13,921 bases of DNA, taken from assembly GCA_047623825.1 (NCBI GenBank), contig JBLHOS010000079.1:1-13921 (forward strand), read 5' to 3'. This document shows, in pieces, positions 7,282-13,921 of this stretch; the stretch's first letter is position 1, and every line of letters begins with the position of its first letter. The notes beneath the pieces are model-generated. The model did no database searches. It had not been told where the DNA came from and saw only the letters and a list, made by a program, of their open reading frames with translations. Both the position numbers and the translations under genes were made by a program. The stretch comes from JBLHOS01 sp047623825. GTDB taxonomy: Bacteria > Pseudomonadota > Alphaproteobacteria > Rhodobacterales > Rhodobacteraceae.

Positions 7282-8228
7282 CCCTGCAACGCCTCCCACA
7301 TGTCCTTGTCGCGTTGCGCGGTCCAGATCCGTGGCGTGTCCATACCTTGCGCCTCGTCATAGGCACGCGCGACGTTGAACGGCAGGCAATGCTCATAGAT
7401 TGCATAATCGCTGAATTTTGGATCGCAGACCTCTCGCACGGCATCCCACGCGTCCTTTAGGGACCCGCCTTTTGCTGCGACCTTGGCCGCTGGTCGGTAG
7501 GTGCTTTGCACAAAATCACGCGTGCTTTCAATCGCGGCCTCGACCATGTCAGCCCCCATCAGTGCGTTGCCACGGCCGGGCGCAATCGCCTGCGGCTCAA
7601 ACGCGGCGATGTTATCCAGCGTATGGCCCCATTCGGTCAGATGGCCGTCCCCGCAATAACAGGCTGAATGATATTCGACGATATCGCCGGTAAACATGAC
7701 CTCTTGATCGGGCACCCAGATCACAGCATCGCCAGCCGTATGGGCCCGGCCCAGATGCATGATATCGACCCGGCGTTTGCCCAGATAAACCGTCATCGCA
7801 TCATTGAACGTTGTGGTCGGCCAGGTCAGGCCGGGAATACTCTCATAGCCCTCAAACAAACGGGGAAAGCGTTCGAATTCACTATCCCAATCTTCTTGCC
7901 CACGCTCTGCCACCATGGCGCGCGCGGTATCTGACATGATGATTTGATCAGCTCCATAGGCTGACGCGCCCAACACCCGAACAGCGTGATAATGCGTCAG
8001 GACCAGATGGCTGATCGGTTTGTCCGTCACTTTACGGATTTCTTCGATCACCTTGTTGGCCAATCGGGGCGTTGCTTGCGCCTCAATCACCATGACGCTG
8101 TCATCCCCGATGATTACGCCAGAGTTTGGATCGCCTTCAGCCGTGAATGCCCAAAGTCCGTCGCCAACCTCAACAAAGCTGGTGGTCTTTTCGCCCAGAT
8201 CACCTGCGCTTGCGAATGCTTTAGTCAT
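7278..8228 (-). CDS. MBL-fold protein with altered second metal site
   Basis: 316 aa, metallo-beta-lactamase fold. The classic HxHxDH reads THYHAVR here: His79 and His81 remain, but Asp and the third His are Val83 and Arg84. His163 (GRAHTAGD) and the bridging Asp182 (FTGD) are kept. The final His of the usual PGHG is Arg219 (PGRG). So the site-1 ligands survive and the site-2 ligands are replaced, suggesting a one-metal enzyme or a non-hydrolytic role. The N-terminal half holds the beta-lactamase core; the C-terminal third is probably helical. The ATG directly follows the FAH gene stop (TAAATG) and has GGGAGA upstream. By context it may act on a ring-cleavage product or thioester of aromatic catabolism. 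The reaction is unknown. Confidence 0.86.
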   Translation of the reverse strand: MTKAFASAGDLGEKTTSFVEVGDGLWAFTAEGDPNSGVIIGDDSVMVIEAQATPRLANKVIEEIRKVTDKPISHLVLTHYHAVRVLGASAYGADQIIMSDTARAMVAERGQEDWDSEFERFPRLFEGYESIPGLTWPTTTFNDAMTVYLGKRRVDIMHLGRAHTAGDAVIWVPDQEVMFTGDIVEYHSACYCGDGHLTEWGHTLDNIAAFEPQAIAPGRGNALMGADMVEAAIESTRDFVQSTYRPAAKVAAKGGSLKDAWDAVREVCDPKFSDYAIYEHCLPFNVARAYDEAQGMDTPRIWTAQRDKDMWEALQG

Positions 8229-9188
8229 TTATCTCTCCCATGGTGCGACGGTCTGCCTGATATCTCCAAAGATTGAGGCGCCCGTCGCATCCTCCATCCA
8301 GATCCTTACGTTGTCACCCGCCTTCAGAAACGGTGTCGTTGCTGTGCCGCTTAAAATTGTCTCGATCATCCGCAGCTCGGCCAAACATGAATAGCCCACG
8401 CCGCCCTCGGCCACTGATTTGCCCGGCCCGCCGTCCAACTTGTTTGAGACTGTGCCGGATCCGATAATCGTACCGGCGGCCAAATTTCGGGTTTTGGCGG
8501 CATGCGCGATCAATGTTGGGAAATCAAAGGTCATGTCGATCCCAGCATCTGCACGCCCAAACGGCTGCCCGTTCAGATCGACCTTCATCGCGCCATGCAG
8601 TTTGCGGCCGTCCCAACCGGGCACTGCGTCGACACTGACGGCAACCGGGGAAAACGAGCAGGCAGGTTTGGATTGGACAAAGCCAAACCCCTTATCTAAT
8701 TCACCTGGTATCAGATTGCGCAACGAGATGTCATTGCACAGCATCAGCCATTGGATCGCTGTCGCTGCCTGATCCGCAGAAGCGCCCATTGGCACGCCCC
8801 CAATGATCACGGCAACTTCGGCCTCAAAATCGATACCCCAATCAGGGTCTCCGACAATGGGATCGGTGGGGCCTAGAAAACTGTCTGACCCACCCTGATA
8901 CATCAATGGATTGGTCCAAAAGCTGGTAGGCATTTTCGCACCGCGCGCCTGCCGCACTAACTCAACATGGTTCACATACGCTGACCCATCCAGGAACTGA
9001 TAGGCACGCGGCAGGGGGGCATGGCAGCGCCCCATATCAAAGGAGTCTTCGGGCCCCTCAGCAGGCGCTACTCCATGATCGAGTGCATCTTGAAACGTTG
9101 ATCGCCCCATGCGTCGGCAAGTTGTCAGATCATCTGAAACGATCCGCAATTCGCCATTTTTGCCAGATTTGTAAGTCGCCAGTTTCAT
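8229..9188 (-). CDS. Fumarylacetoacetate hydrolase family protein
   Basis: 319 aa. It probably hydrolyses fumarylacetoacetate to fumarate and acetoacetate, the last step of the homogentisate pathway. The N-terminal roughly 75 residues look like the separate FAH N-terminal domain. The catalytic domain shows the metal-binding IDFEAEVAVIIGG (Glu122, Glu124), a later Asp153 in LCNDISLRNL, VQSKPACSFSP and TIIGSGTVSNK. It is the shorter bacterial type (about 330 aa), not the 420-residue eukaryote-like fumarylacetoacetase. The ATG at 9188 is preferred over an upstream TTG (9200) because families start MKLATY. No strong ribosome binding site is visible. The gap to hmgA is 58 nt. It heads a run of tightly packed genes ending with DUF2783. 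A related 2,4-diketo acid substrate is possible. Confidence 0.9.
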   Translation of the reverse strand: MKLATYKSGKNGELRIVSDDLTTCRRMGRSTFQDALDHGVAPAEGPEDSFDMGRCHAPLPRAYQFLDGSAYVNHVELVRQARGAKMPTSFWTNPLMYQGGSDSFLGPTDPIVGDPDWGIDFEAEVAVIIGGVPMGASADQAATAIQWLMLCNDISLRNLIPGELDKGFGFVQSKPACSFSPVAVSVDAVPGWDGRKLHGAMKVDLNGQPFGRADAGIDMTFDFPTLIAHAAKTRNLAAGTIIGSGTVSNKLDGGPGKSVAEGGVGYSCLAELRMIETILSGTATTPFLKAGDNVRIWMEDATGASIFGDIRQTVAPWER

Positions 9189-9246
9189 GCGAATCTGCAA
9201 ATCGTATGCATCAGATGTGCATGGGGTTTACCGCTAGTGTTTCTAT

Positions 9247-10608
9247 TCATTTTGGCCCCGGCGTGCCGTCAAATTTCTTGATCAGTGAGGTCCAGCAGTC
9301 GATGTAATCGTCCTGCAAAGGGGCCTCTTTCGCGGCAAACTCTGTCAGATGTTGCGGGAACCGCGTCTCGATCATGAACGACATGGTGTTCTCCAGCTTA
9401 TGGGGCTTCAGCTCGCCATTTGCGGCACCTTCAAACGCTGCCAGATCGGGCCCGTGCGGCAACATCATATTGTGAAGTGACATGCCGCCGGGTACAAAAC
9501 CCTTTGGCTTGGCGTCATAAATCCCGTGAATATTGCCCATCAGCTCAGACATAATGTTTTTGTGATACCACGGTGGACGGAAGGTATGCTCGGCGACATT
9601 CCAGCGGTCACGAAACAAAACAAAGTCAATATTTGCAGTGCCCTCCACGCCCGAAGGCGCAGTCAAGACCGTAAAGATCGACGGGTCTGGATGATCAAAC
9701 AGAATGGCACCCACGGGGCTGAATGTCCGCAGATCGTATTTGCAGGGTGCGTAATTTCCGTGCCACGCGACCACATCCAAAGGTGAATGATCGATAAATG
9801 TCTCATGGAATTGCCCGCACCATTTCACGACGACGCGACTATCGGCCAGCCGGTCCTCAAACGCGGCGACCGGCGTCTTGAAATCTCGCGGATTGGCCAG
9901 GCAGTTGGCCCCAATTGGACCTCGCCCCGGCAGATCGAACTTGGCGCCGTAATTCTCACAGACAAAGCCACGCGCCGGCCCCGCCAGAACCTCAACCCGA
10001 AACACCATACCCCGTGGCAAAACTGCGATTTCCTGCGGTTCAACATCAATCACGCCTAACTCGGTCGCGAACCTTAGACGGCCCTGTTGCGGCACGATCA
10101 GCAGCTCACTATCGGCGGAATAAAAGTATTCATCGGTCATTGAGGCATTGATCAGATAGACATGGGCGGCCATCCCGACCTGCGTGTTTACATCACCCGC
10201 AGTCGTCATTGTTCGCATCCCCGTCAAAAAGGTCAGCGGCGCATCGCCCGGGCTGATCGGATCCCAACGGTACTGGCCAAGCGAAATTATATCAGGGTCG
10301 ATATTGGGCGCGGATTTCCAGTAGGGGATATCGATTTTATTAAACCGATGCGTATGTTTGACCGATGGTTGAATGCGGTAGCACCAGCTCCGCTCATTCT
10401 GGCCGCGCGGCGCAGTGAACGGTGTTCCAGACAGTTGTTCGGCGTAAAGGCCGTAAGCACATTTTTGGGGGCTGTTTTGCCCCCTTGGCAAAGCACCTGG
10501 CAGGGCCTCAGTCTCAAAATCATTACCGAAACCTGGCATATATCGCGCGTCTAGCCCATTGACCGACGTAGCAACAGTCATGCCACCAAAGTCTGTCCGC
10601 GTTTTCAT
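9247..10608 (-). CDS. hmgA: Homogentisate 1,2-dioxygenase
   Basis: 454 aa. This Fe(II) dioxygenase opens the ring of homogentisate to maleylacetoacetate, the central step of tyrosine, phenylalanine and hydroxyphenylacetate breakdown in the cytoplasm. Iron ligands are His349 (PPWYHKN), Glu355 (SELMG) and His385 (LPHGPD). Their spacing of 6 and 36 residues equals human His335/Glu341/His371. His306 (FDHPDPS) matches the active-site His292. The N-terminal YMPGFGNDFETEALPGALP and RSWCYRIQPSV are family hallmarks. I chose ATG 10608 because GGAGGA lies at 10615-10620 and homology starts there. The open frame to 10803 runs into tdh and is not real. It has its own promoter with an embedded palindrome. 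No maleylacetoacetate isomerase gene is in the window. Confidence 0.97.
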   Translation of the reverse strand: MKTRTDFGGMTVATSVNGLDARYMPGFGNDFETEALPGALPRGQNSPQKCAYGLYAEQLSGTPFTAPRGQNERSWCYRIQPSVKHTHRFNKIDIPYWKSAPNIDPDIISLGQYRWDPISPGDAPLTFLTGMRTMTTAGDVNTQVGMAAHVYLINASMTDEYFYSADSELLIVPQQGRLRFATELGVIDVEPQEIAVLPRGMVFRVEVLAGPARGFVCENYGAKFDLPGRGPIGANCLANPRDFKTPVAAFEDRLADSRVVVKWCGQFHETFIDHSPLDVVAWHGNYAPCKYDLRTFSPVGAILFDHPDPSIFTVLTAPSGVEGTANIDFVLFRDRWNVAEHTFRPPWYHKNIMSELMGNIHGIYDAKPKGFVPGGMSLHNMMLPHGPDLAAFEGAANGELKPHKLENTMSFMIETRFPQHLTEFAAKEAPLQDDYIDCWTSLIKKFDGTPGPK

Positions 10609-10614
10609 CAAAGA

Positions 10615-10620
10615 TCCTCC
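10615..10620 (-). promoter_or_regulatory. Ribosome binding site of hmgA
   Basis: GGAGGA on the minus strand, 6 nt before the ATG at 10608. It is a strong Shine-Dalgarno sequence and settles the start of hmgA against longer open-frame alternatives. Confidence 0.85.
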
Positions 10621-10647
10621 TGCAAGCGACCGAAGCCCTCGATTTTG

Positions 10648-10677
10648 ATGATATCGTTGCATTTGCAACGAGGTCAA
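10648..10677 (-). promoter_or_regulatory. Predicted sigma-70-type promoter of hmgA
   Basis: On the minus strand: TTGACC (10672-10677) as -35, an 18-nt spacer, and TATCAT (10648-10653) as -10. Each box matches the consensus at 5 of 6 bases. The -10 box is about 40 nt from the ATG, leaving a short leader with the ribosome binding site. The spacer is nearly filled by a palindrome, consistent with repressor control. Confidence 0.6.
10655..10670. promoter_or_regulatory. Palindromic operator candidate in the hmgA promoter
   Basis: CGTTGCA-TT-TGCAACG: two perfect 7-bp arms around 2 nt. It lies wholly between the predicted -35 and -10 boxes, so a bound protein would block RNA polymerase. Size and symmetry fit a homodimeric helix-turn-helix repressor (MarR, GntR or LacI type). 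No regulator gene is in the window. I did not find a second good copy here. Confidence 0.6.
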
Positions 10678-10704
10678 GCTGGTAGAGTGGGTCTCAGCTT
10701 GACC
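10672..10704. repeat. Inverted repeat at the tdh-hmgA junction
   Basis: GGTCAAGCTG (10672-10681) and CAGCTTGACC (10695-10704) are perfect 10-bp arms around a 13-nt loop. The second arm covers the last codons and part of the stop of tdh; the first contains the predicted -35 box of hmgA. As RNA it would be a solid stem-loop at the tdh 3' end, but no T-run follows on the minus strand, so it is not a standard intrinsic terminator. It could be a transcript-stabilising hairpin or a second protein-binding dyad. Confidence 0.6.
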
Positions 10705-11734
10705 AATCAAGCACGACCTTACCGCTGGTCCCGCCGCGCATTGCCGCAAACCCGGCCTCATATTCGCTGGCCGCAAAGCGGTGGGTGATAACTTTGCTAA
10801 CATCCAGACCGTTTTGCAACATGGCGATCATCTTGTACCACGTCTCAAAAATTTCACGGCCATAGACACCTTTGATCGTGATGGCCTTAAAGACGATGCG
10901 CGACCAATCAACTGGGCTTTTGCCGGGTGGGATGCCCAAAAGGGCAATCCGGCCGCCCATCACCAATGTCTCGATCATCTGATCCAATGCGATCTGACTT
11001 CCGGACATCTCCAGCCCGATATCGAACCCCTCTTTCATCCCAAGGCGGGCAACGACATCGGCCAATTCTTCTTGTGCAACATTGACGGGCGTCACATCCG
11101 CAACGCGACCGGCAAGCGCCAACCGCTCGGGCACGATATCTGTGATCACTACATTTCGTGCGCCGGCATGACGCGCAACGGCGGCGGCCATAATCCCGAT
11201 CGGCCCGGCGCCTGTAACCAAGACATCCTCACCCAACAAATCAAAGCTGAGAGCGGTGTGAACGGCATTACCAAGCGGGTCTAGGATAGCGCCAATATCA
11301 TCGTCAATCTCATCGGGCAGGGGTACGACATTAAAGGCGGGCAACGCCAGATACTCTGCAAATGCGCCCTGTTCGTTCACCCCAATACCGCGCGTTTGTG
11401 GATCTAAATGGAACTTGCCAGCCCGGGATTGGCGCGATGTCTTGCCAATCAAATGTCCCTCACCGCTGACCCTTTGGCCAAGCGTCAAGTCATGGACGTC
11501 ACGACCCAGCTCAACAATCTCACCGGCAAATTCGTGGCCGGTTACTAAGGGCGTGGGAACTGTTTTGGCGGCCCATTCATCCCAATTCCAGATGTGAATG
11601 TCAGTGCCACAGATCCCGGTTTTTTTGATCCGTATCAGCACCTCATCCGGTTTTATCTGGGGCACTGGGACATGTGTCATCGCCAGTCCGGGCTGTGGGG
11701 CGGGTTTGATCAGGGCGCGCATTTCATTGGTCAT
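10694..11734 (-). CDS. tdh: L-threonine 3-dehydrogenase lacking structural-zinc cysteines
   Basis: 346 aa, zinc-type medium-chain dehydrogenase. It oxidises L-threonine with NAD+ to 2-amino-3-ketobutyrate, the substrate of Kbl, its upstream partner. Catalytic zinc ligands are present: Cys42 (TGICGTD), His67-Glu68 (TGHEF). The NAD site is VTGAGPIG (Gly175-x-Gly177-xx-Gly180). It aligns closely with E. coli Tdh (GNAVHTALSFDLLGED, EGFDIGLEMSG, GREIFETWYKM). The four structural-zinc cysteines of E. coli Tdh (93, 96, 99, 107) are Gly97, Ser100, Ser103 and Asp111 here. ATG 11734 overlaps the kbl stop by 1 nt (TGATG). An ATG at 11722 matches the E. coli start better, but neither has a clear ribosome binding site. 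Confidence 0.95.
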   Translation of the reverse strand: MTNEMRALIKPAPQPGLAMTHVPVPQIKPDEVLIRIKKTGICGTDIHIWNWDEWAAKTVPTPLVTGHEFAGEIVELGRDVHDLTLGQRVSGEGHLIGKTSRQSRAGKFHLDPQTRGIGVNEQGAFAEYLALPAFNVVPLPDEIDDDIGAILDPLGNAVHTALSFDLLGEDVLVTGAGPIGIMAAAVARHAGARNVVITDIVPERLALAGRVADVTPVNVAQEELADVVARLGMKEGFDIGLEMSGSQIALDQMIETLVMGGRIALLGIPPGKSPVDWSRIVFKAITIKGVYGREIFETWYKMIAMLQNGLDVSKVITHRFAASEYEAGFAAMRGGTSGKVVLDWSS

Positions 11735-12939
11735 CAAATCGCGCCCACTTTTGCGCCAGCGGCGGCAAAGGCATTCAGCCCGGCGTCAAGATCATCCAAG
11801 CTCAGGGCGGCATTCATCTGGGTGCGAATACGGGCCGAGCCTTGCGGGACCACTGGAAAGAAAAAGCCGGCTACATAAACACCACGGTCAAACAGCGCGG
11901 CGGCCATGTCTTGCGCCAATTGTGCATCGCCCAGCATTACTGGAATGATCGGATGTTCGCCCTCAAGCAGCGAAAAGCCAAGGCTCGTCAGCCCATCTCG
12001 CCAATATGCGGCGTTCCGATGCAGCTGTTGGCGTAAATCATCGCCCGCCTCGACGATATCAAGCGCCGCAAGCGAGGCCGCACAGACAGAGGGCGGCAGG
12101 GCGTTTGAAAACAAATAGGGTCGTGCGCGCTGTCGCAGCAGGTCAATCACGGGTTGGGGGCCAGCGATATAACCGCCGATTGCGCCGCCCAGTGCCTTTC
12201 CAAGTGTTCCTGTTAGGATGTCGATTTGATCAGACACGCCGAAATGCGCAGGCGTCCCGCGACCTTGCGGCCCCATAAAGCCGGTTGCGTGACAATCGTC
12301 GACCATCACAACAGCATCATATTTCTGTGCCAACGCGGCAATTGCAGGCAAGGGTGCCAGATATCCGTCCATTGAAAAGACGCCGTCTGTGGCGATCATG
12401 ATGGTTCGTGCGCCTGCCGCTTGGGCAACCTGCAACTGAGTCTCCAGATGAACCATATCGGCATTCGCGTAGCGATAGCGTTTAGCCTTACACAGCCGGA
12501 TGCCATCAATGATCGAGGCGTGGTTCAACGCATCGGAAATAATGGCGTCTTCGGGCCCCAGCAACGGTTCAAACAACCCACCATTCGCGTCAAAGCAAGC
12601 GGCGAACAGGATGCTGTCATCCTTGCCCAGAAACTGCGCCAGGCGACCTTCCAACTGGCGGTGAAGATCTTGCGTCCCGCAGATAAAGCGGACGCTGGCC
12701 ATCCCGTAGCCGTAATCATCCAATGCTGCTTTGGACGCGGCGATCAAGGCAGGGTGATCTGCTAGTCCCAAGTAGTTGTTGGCACAAAGGTTCAGGACAT
12801 TTTCGGCGATCCGACCGCTGGTATCAACTGTAATCCGCCCACCTTGAGGCGAGGTGATCGGGCGTTCAGTTTTGAACAAGCCCGCTTGGCGGATCTCTTC
12901 CAGTTCGTCCGTGATGCGATCTAGAAACGTATCTGACAT
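11734..12939 (-). CDS. kbl: Glycine C-acetyltransferase (2-amino-3-ketobutyrate CoA ligase)
   Basis: 401 aa (E. coli Kbl is 398). This PLP enzyme cleaves 2-amino-3-ketobutyrate with CoA to glycine and acetyl-CoA, completing threonine breakdown with Tdh. The PLP lysine is Lys248 in GTLGKALGGAIGGY. VMVDDCHATG (211-220) supplies the Asp and His that contact the cofactor, and His140 is in DALNHAS. NLCANNYLGLADHP near residues 50-63 is typical of alpha-oxoamine synthases. ATG 12939 has a near-perfect AGGAGGG (complement of 12945-12951) 5 nt upstream. It is first in the kbl-tdh pair. A 102-nt gap separates it from chrR on the same strand. No clear promoter was identified. Confidence 0.96.
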   Translation of the reverse strand: MSDTFLDRITDELEEIRQAGLFKTERPITSPQGGRITVDTSGRIAENVLNLCANNYLGLADHPALIAASKAALDDYGYGMASVRFICGTQDLHRQLEGRLAQFLGKDDSILFAACFDANGGLFEPLLGPEDAIISDALNHASIIDGIRLCKAKRYRYANADMVHLETQLQVAQAAGARTIMIATDGVFSMDGYLAPLPAIAALAQKYDAVVMVDDCHATGFMGPQGRGTPAHFGVSDQIDILTGTLGKALGGAIGGYIAGPQPVIDLLRQRARPYLFSNALPPSVCAASLAALDIVEAGDDLRQQLHRNAAYWRDGLTSLGFSLLEGEHPIIPVMLGDAQLAQDMAAALFDRGVYVAGFFFPVVPQGSARIRTQMNAALSLDDLDAGLNAFAAAGAKVGAI

Positions 12940-12944
12940 GTTCG

Positions 12945-12951
12945 CCCTCCT
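12945..12951 (-). promoter_or_regulatory. Ribosome binding site of kbl
   Basis: AGGAGGG on the minus strand, 5 nt from the ATG at 12939. It fixes the kbl start, since the frame stays open 20 codons further upstream to 12999. Confidence 0.85.
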
Positions 12952-13041
12952 AATCTCGATCAATGACCGGTGATCAAGGACATGATGCACGATGGGCAAC
13001 GCACAGGACAGAGCAGTTTTCGGAAACAGAATTTTGGCGGA

Positions 13042-13689
13042 TTAGATCCCGAGGAAGGGCTGCGCAATCCGCGGTAGTAACGCTTCGAATTTCAGTCGGG
13101 CGTCCGTTGCAACCAAACAAATACAATCCGCCCAATCTTCGGCAATTGGGGTGTGGTTCATCGCTTGATCCGCCACTTCGATGTCACCGCGGGCAAACCT
13201 AGCGTCTTCGTCTCGAAAGGCGCCCTGCAAAACCAAAGTTAGTTCTGATCCTTTATGGCTGTGCTTGGGCATGGCCTGACCTGCGGGGATAAACAGCAAC
13301 CGCGCGCTTGCCTGCTTGGACGATTGAAGGACGCATTGCTTTACACCCATACCGGCGGAGCGCCATTTAACGGCGTCCAGATCACCGCCGACAGCATCTT
13401 GAAGCGGTGTTGGAAATACACCGGTTGAGCGACGCGCAGCCGCAGGTTCAATCTCAGGCATTGCCTTGATCCGTGCCAGCGTTGCTTCGAGACTGCCGTC
13501 AGCCAATTCCGACGGCTCGATACCATCGATTACGGCACCACCGACAGCTTCAAAACTTTCAAGCCGCGCTCGCACATCATCACTCAATGAAACATGGGTT
13601 GCGATAACCAAGTCAAAGGCCTGAGGCAAAGTGCCTGCAGCAAAGCCCATCAAGAATTTATCGCTGATTTGGTGTTTAATAGGGGTCAT
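13042..13689 (-). CDS. chrR: ChrR-type cupin anti-sigma factor, zinc cysteines missing
   Basis: 215 aa, aligns along its whole length with Rhodobacter sphaeroides ChrR, which holds RpoE inactive until singlet oxygen or related stress. The N-terminal anti-sigma domain (about 1-85) normally binds zinc by His6, His31, Cys35 and Cys38. Here His6 and His32 remain, but the cysteines are Ser36 and Val39 (HVSLSDDV). The C-terminal cupin keeps His143, His145, Glu149 and His179, at a constant +2 offset from ChrR 141/143/147/177, and the CxC pair Cys189/Cys191. It starts 4 nt after the sigma factor stop, so it is co-transcribed and likely coupled. Either this lineage binds its sigma factor without zinc, or regulation is altered. 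Confidence 0.92.
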   Translation of the reverse strand: MTPIKHQISDKFLMGFAAGTLPQAFDLVIATHVSLSDDVRARLESFEAVGGAVIDGIEPSELADGSLEATLARIKAMPEIEPAAARRSTGVFPTPLQDAVGGDLDAVKWRSAGMGVKQCVLQSSKQASARLLFIPAGQAMPKHSHKGSELTLVLQGAFRDEDARFARGDIEVADQAMNHTPIAEDWADCICLVATDARLKFEALLPRIAQPFLGI

Positions 13690-13693
13690 TTAT

Positions 13694-13921
13694 TCACTTC
13701 ATCGTATGCCGCAACCGTCCAAGTGCCAACCTAATGCGCGATTTGATCGTGCCAAGGGGCAAGCCTGTTTCAGCTGCAATTTCATTATGTGTTAGATCCG
13801 CAAAATAAGCGCGTTCTATTAGATACCGCTGTTTTTCGGGAAGTTTGGTCAACGCTTCGGACAAGCGTATTGATTCCTGTTGGAGCACGAGAACATCGCT
13901 TTGATCTGGTTGTGCTTCGGG
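13694..13921 (-). CDS. rpoE: ECF11 RpoE-like sigma factor, 3' part only
   Basis: Partial: the frame enters from the right window edge and gives the last 75 residues. Apparent starts inside the window (for example the GTG at 13888) are internal codons. It contains sigma region 4: LPEKQRYLIERAYFADLTHNEIAAETGLP then GTIKSRIRLALGRLR, the helix-turn-helix that reads the -35 element. It closely resembles the C-terminus of R. sphaeroides RpoE (PLGTIKSRIRLALDRLR). The next gene is chrR, as expected for the singlet-oxygen response pair. Region 2 and the promoter lie beyond the window. Confidence 0.93.
   Translation of the reverse strand, partial: PEAQPDQSDVLVLQQESIRLSEALTKLPEKQRYLIERAYFADLTHNEIAAETGLPLGTIKSRIRLALGRLRHTMK

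Noticed and set aside
9206..9222. ATGCA-N7-TGCAT inverted repeat before the FAH gene
   Set aside because: Arms of only 5 bp with no matching promoter boxes and only loose similarity to the hmgA palindrome; could be chance.
10609..10803. Longer hmgA reading frame up to 10803
   Set aside because: It overlaps the end of tdh and the promoter region, the extra residues do not resemble homogentisate dioxygenase, and the ATG at 10608 has a strong ribosome binding site.
12950..12980. ECF11-type promoter (TGATC...TAAG-like) upstream of kbl
   Set aside because: The would-be -10 overlaps the ribosome binding site of kbl, so transcription would start too late, and the -10 is only TAGG.

Overview
The window looks like a chromosomal segment of a marine Rhodobacteraceae (Roseobacter-clade) alphaproteobacterium. 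I infer this from the ECF11-type RpoE/ChrR pair, the kbl-tdh pair, the homogentisate cluster layout and the moderately high GC content. It was read by eye, with no database search. Coding density is high. The largest gap without a gene is 222 bp (1335-1556). I saw no tRNA, rRNA, CRISPR array, transposase or phage gene.

Left part (1-3046): a Tat-exported L,D-transpeptidase (+) converges on a 1-Cys peroxiredoxin (-) across one nearly symmetrical terminator. An NAD(P)-dependent aldehyde dehydrogenase (+) diverges from the peroxiredoxin.

Surface-glycan pair (3047-4634): an FkbM-type methyltransferase (-) and a GT11 alpha-1,2-fucosyltransferase-like gene (+) diverge from a 67 bp gap.

Aromatic catabolic block (4665-10608, all -). 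In transcription order it runs: homogentisate 1,2-dioxygenase (hmgA), FAH-family hydrolase, an MBL-fold protein with an altered metal site, a two-TM small membrane protein, an FAD aromatic hydroxylase, a DUF2783 small protein, and rluA. From the FAH gene to DUF2783 the genes abut or overlap by 1-4 nt, so they are probably one translationally coupled unit. I propose that the FAD hydroxylase and DUF2783 protein form a two-component hydroxylase like MhaAB of Pseudomonas putida (3-hydroxyphenylacetate to homogentisate). They would then feed HmgA and the FAH hydrolase. The maleylacetoacetate isomerase and regulator are not in the window. hmgA has a readable promoter (TTGACC-N18-TATCAT) whose spacer holds a 7+7 bp palindrome, the geometry of a repressor operator.

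Threonine block (10694-12939, -): kbl and tdh overlap by 1 nt (TGATG) and convert threonine to glycine and acetyl-CoA. This Tdh keeps its catalytic zinc ligands but has lost all four structural-zinc cysteines.

Right edge (13042-13921, -): the 3' end of an ECF11 RpoE-like sigma factor, then its anti-sigma factor ChrR. This ChrR keeps the cupin metal site but lacks both cysteines of the N-terminal zinc anti-sigma motif.

The most interesting theme is loss of metal ligands in three proteins (ChrR, Tdh, MBL), each with the other metal site kept. The other main leads are the proposed two-component hydroxylase operon and the hmgA operator. I see no wholly unprecedented system.
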